Shown here one piece after another: positions 6,697-8,202 of a DNA stretch of 8,202 bases. Location of the stretch: contig CALIUX010000188.1 in assembly GCA_938048505.1 (NCBI GenBank), positions 1 through 8,202 of the forward strand, written 5' to 3'. Numbering within the stretch: the first letter of the stretch is position 1; each line of letters opens with the position of its first letter. The notes under the pieces are model-generated. The model searched no databases and had not been told where the DNA came from. It was given only the letters and a program-made list of their open reading frames with translations. This DNA comes from an uncultured Pseudomonadales bacterium. GTDB lineage: Bacteria > Pseudomonadota > Gammaproteobacteria > Pseudomonadales > Cellvibrionaceae. The position numbers and the translations under genes are program-made.

Positions 6697-7743
6697 ATGC
6701 AGTACAATTTATTAGGCAATAGCACACTCAATGTCAGTCAGATTTGCTTGGGGAGTATGACATGGGGGGAGCAAAATACACAGAGAGACGCGAGTGAGCA
6801 AATGGCCTTAGCGTTAGAGCACGGTATTAATTTTTTTGACGTAGCCGAAATGTACCCCGTCCCGCCCAAACCAGAAACCTACGGTCAGTCTGAACTGATA
6901 ATGGGCGAATGGATCAAACAAAACAACCAACGAAAAAACATTATTCTTGCGACTAAAGTAGCGGGAGCAAGCTCGCGTAATCGCGGTGTAAACCATATAA
7001 GAGGCGGTGCGAACCTCGGTCGTGATCATATTTTTTCAGCATGTGAGAACAGCCTTAAAAGACTGCAAACCGACTATATTGATCTTTATCAGATTCATTG
7101 GCCCGAAAGAGCAACCAATTTCTTTGGAAAGCTCGAATATCAGCATCAACCAGAAGAAGACGGCATTGCAATACACGAATCATTATCAGCCGTATCAGAG
7201 CTCGTCAAGCAAGGCAAAGTTCGGTATATCGGAATATCAAATGAAACCCCCTGGGGGATACACGAATACCTTCGACTAGCATCACATTATAATTTAGAAA
7301 ATATCATCAGTGTTCAAAACCCTTACAATCTCTTAAACCGAACATGGGATATTGGCGGTAGCGAGATGTGCTTACGAGAGAATATTGGCGTTTTAGCTTA
7401 TTCACCTCTTGCATTTGGAAAACTCAGCGGTAAATATTTAAACAACCAAATGCCCGAAGGGTCCCGCATCGCGCTATACGATCGCTTTAGCCGATACGAT
7501 AAAACAAATTGCGATGAGGCCATCGCCGCTTATGCCAGCGTTGCACACGATCATAATTTAACGCCATCCCAGCTAGCATTGGCTTTTGTCAATCAACGAC
7601 CTTATGTAACAAGCAATATCATTGGTGCAACCACCCTTGAGCAACTACGTGAAAATATCAGCAGCCATGCTATTACGCTCACACGCGAACTCTTGGATGA
7701 TATTAATGCTATTCATACACAATACCCCAATCCAGCGCCTTAA
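6697..7743 (+). CDS. tas: NADP(H)-dependent aldo-keto reductase, Tas family
   Basis: A cytosolic (alpha/beta)8-barrel oxidoreductase that reduces aldehydes or ketones with NADPH. At 348 aa it is the expected length of E. coli Tas (346 aa) and shares its signature stretches: FDVAEMYPVPPKPET near 47-61, SLKRLQTDYIDLYQIHWPER at about 119-138, KVRYIGISNET at 174-184, VQNPYNLLNR at 206-215, and the C-terminal NPAP. The catalytic tetrad is intact: D48, Y53, K87, H134. The cofactor-binding end is IIGATTLEQLREN (308-320). The MYPVPP insertion after the catalytic Tyr distinguishes Tas from other reductases. E. coli tas was found by its ability to relieve tyrosine limitation in certain mutants, and its physiological substrate is unknown. 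The ATG follows an AGAGGA site (6687-6692). The gene lies 71 nt downstream of the small membrane-protein gene in the same direction. No strong intrinsic terminator follows the stop. Confidence 0.96.
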   Translation: MQYNLLGNSTLNVSQICLGSMTWGEQNTQRDASEQMALALEHGINFFDVAEMYPVPPKPETYGQSELIMGEWIKQNNQRKNIILATKVAGASSRNRGVNHIRGGANLGRDHIFSACENSLKRLQTDYIDLYQIHWPERATNFFGKLEYQHQPEEDGIAIHESLSAVSELVKQGKVRYIGISNETPWGIHEYLRLASHYNLENIISVQNPYNLLNRTWDIGGSEMCLRENIGVLAYSPLAFGKLSGKYLNNQMPEGSRIALYDRFSRYDKTNCDEAIAAYASVAHDHNLTPSQLALAFVNQRPYVTSNIIGATTLEQLRENISSHAITLTRELLDDINAIHTQYPNPAP

Positions 7744-7854
7744 AAGGTATGACTCACCTCCACTTTTAAAGCTCTTTTAAAATGCATTCAAATCCGCTCA
7801 AATAACAAATAGAGAAAAATCTACACCGCTTACGCATACACGTTTCTGTTTATT

Positions 7855-7899
7855 CAAAATGATTCCGTCATTGTTTACACTAAAAAGGCAATCATTTTG
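7855..7899. repeat. 10-bp perfect inverted repeat CAAAATGATT / AATCATTTTG
   Basis: CAAAATGATT (7855-7864) and its exact reverse complement AATCATTTTG (7890-7899) are separated by 25 bp. A third copy of the core, CAAAATGA, occurs in direct orientation at 7924-7931. The spacing is too long for a normal dimer operator but could allow looping or a stem with a large loop. No downstream T-run fits an intrinsic terminator for tas. Confidence 0.5.
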
Positions 7900-7993
7900 T
7901 TAGATCAAATAGATTCGTTTTTACAAAATGAAATAAATCTGTCAAACGGAATAGATCAACGGCTATAAATAGTCGACATTCGTCGTTATATAA

Positions 7994-8023
7994 CCAAACT
8001 GCACTAACCTCAAATGCACTAAC
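7994..8023. repeat. Two tandem 15-bp repeats
   Basis: CCAAACTGCACTAAC (7994-8008) is followed directly by CTCAAATGCACTAAC (8009-8023), 12 of 15 identical with the last nine bases exact. The pair is flanked by the inverted hexamers AACCAA (7992-7997) and TTGGTT (8029-8034). Function unknown. Confidence 0.45.
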
Positions 8024-8202
8024 ACAAATTGGTTTAAGTTTAAGCTGGTGTTTTTGATGGTCTCAACAATACTGAATATAGCGCTGCCGCAAACACCCCC
8101 AAGTCTGTTAGGCAACGTTAGAGCTTACAGCAATAGGCGTAGTTTGCTTTAGGCTTGATTAAGGGTTCTTCCTTAATGTTTCACTCCTAATGGTCCTGGC
8201 CC

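Larger units (their letters stand above)
7744..8202. other. Intergenic region with repeats, no supportable gene
   Basis: About 460 bases without a convincing coding frame on either strand. The first part (7744-7990) is AT-rich and holds the CAAAATGA repeats. The second part (7991-8100) holds a 15-bp tandem repeat and an inverted pair GGTGTTT (8047-8053) / AAACACC (8091-8097). The last part has a small hairpin, ATTAAGG/CCTTAAT (8158-8164 with 8171-8177). These could be the regulatory region of a gene that begins beyond the right edge, or the tail of one that ends near it. Nothing decides this within the window. Confidence 0.6.

Noticed and set aside
7764..7782. TTTTAAA-GCTCT-TTTAAAA inverted repeat after tas as a terminator
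   Set aside because: The stem is only A-T pairs and has no following T-run, so it would be too weak for intrinsic termination.
7939..7969. CTGTCA ... TATAAA as a rightward promoter
   Set aside because: The 19-nt spacing and moderate -35 match make it weak, and no gene start follows within the window.
7813..7971. Open plus-strand frame of about 50 codons in the region after tas
   Set aside because: It contains no ATG or GTG start and no ribosome site. A TTG at 7897 would leave only about 23 residues.
8057..8152. 31-codon plus-strand ORF
   Set aside because: There is no ribosome site before the ATG and no recognisable feature. The length is expected by chance.
8105..8155. Integron attC-like site suggested by GTTAGGC and GTTAGAGC
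   Set aside because: No matching pair of core sites at proper spacing and orientation, and no integrase or cassette genes nearby.
8159..8202. 3' end of a minus-strand gene entering from the right
   Set aside because: Two of the minus frames run 9-13 codons from the edge before stopping (8173 or 8159). That is too short to tell coding from chance.

Overview
The window looks like chromosomal DNA of a marine or soil polysaccharide-degrading gammaproteobacterium, probably of the Cellvibrio/Saccharophagus/Teredinibacter group. The lead comes from the left-hand gene, a lipoprotein with a long serine-rich linker feeding carbohydrate-binding-type modules, a habit typical of that group. The right-hand aldo-keto reductase is a close match to gammaproteobacterial Tas. 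Base composition is moderate and AT-rich between genes. I see no insertion sequence, CRISPR array, tRNA or rRNA. The taxonomic placement is an inference from protein style, not a database result.

Layout. (1) 1-1434, minus strand: 5' part of a lipoprotein gene (478 codons visible, C-terminus outside the window) with a lipobox, a poly-Ser linker, a malectin-like domain and the start of a second extracellular domain. (2) 1435-1852: non-coding, holding a candidate promoter for that gene, a perfect dyad touching its -35 box, three tandem 12-bp repeats, purine-rich direct repeats and, at the far end, two hairpins that close the next operon. (3) 1853-6094, minus strand: a two-gene operon for an RND efflux pump, the periplasmic adaptor first and the AcrB-type inner-membrane transporter second, 15 nt apart. 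No outer-membrane channel gene is present, so the pump presumably borrows a TolC-type channel encoded elsewhere. (4) 6095-6442: divergent intergenic region with candidate operator-like repeats. (5) 6443-6625, plus strand: a small protein with two predicted membrane helices. (6) 6697-7743, plus strand: tas-type aldo-keto reductase, possibly co-transcribed with the small gene. (7) 7744-8202: no supportable gene, but several inverted and direct repeats.

Functionally the window is a string of separate housekeeping and accessory units rather than one pathway: a cell-surface glycan-binding or glycan-active lipoprotein, a drug or toxic-compound export pump, and a soluble NADPH-dependent reductase. 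I did not find a convincing new multi-gene system. The least explained items are the small membrane protein facing the RND operon, the dyad and repeat cluster before the lipoprotein gene, and the inverted-repeat cluster after tas.
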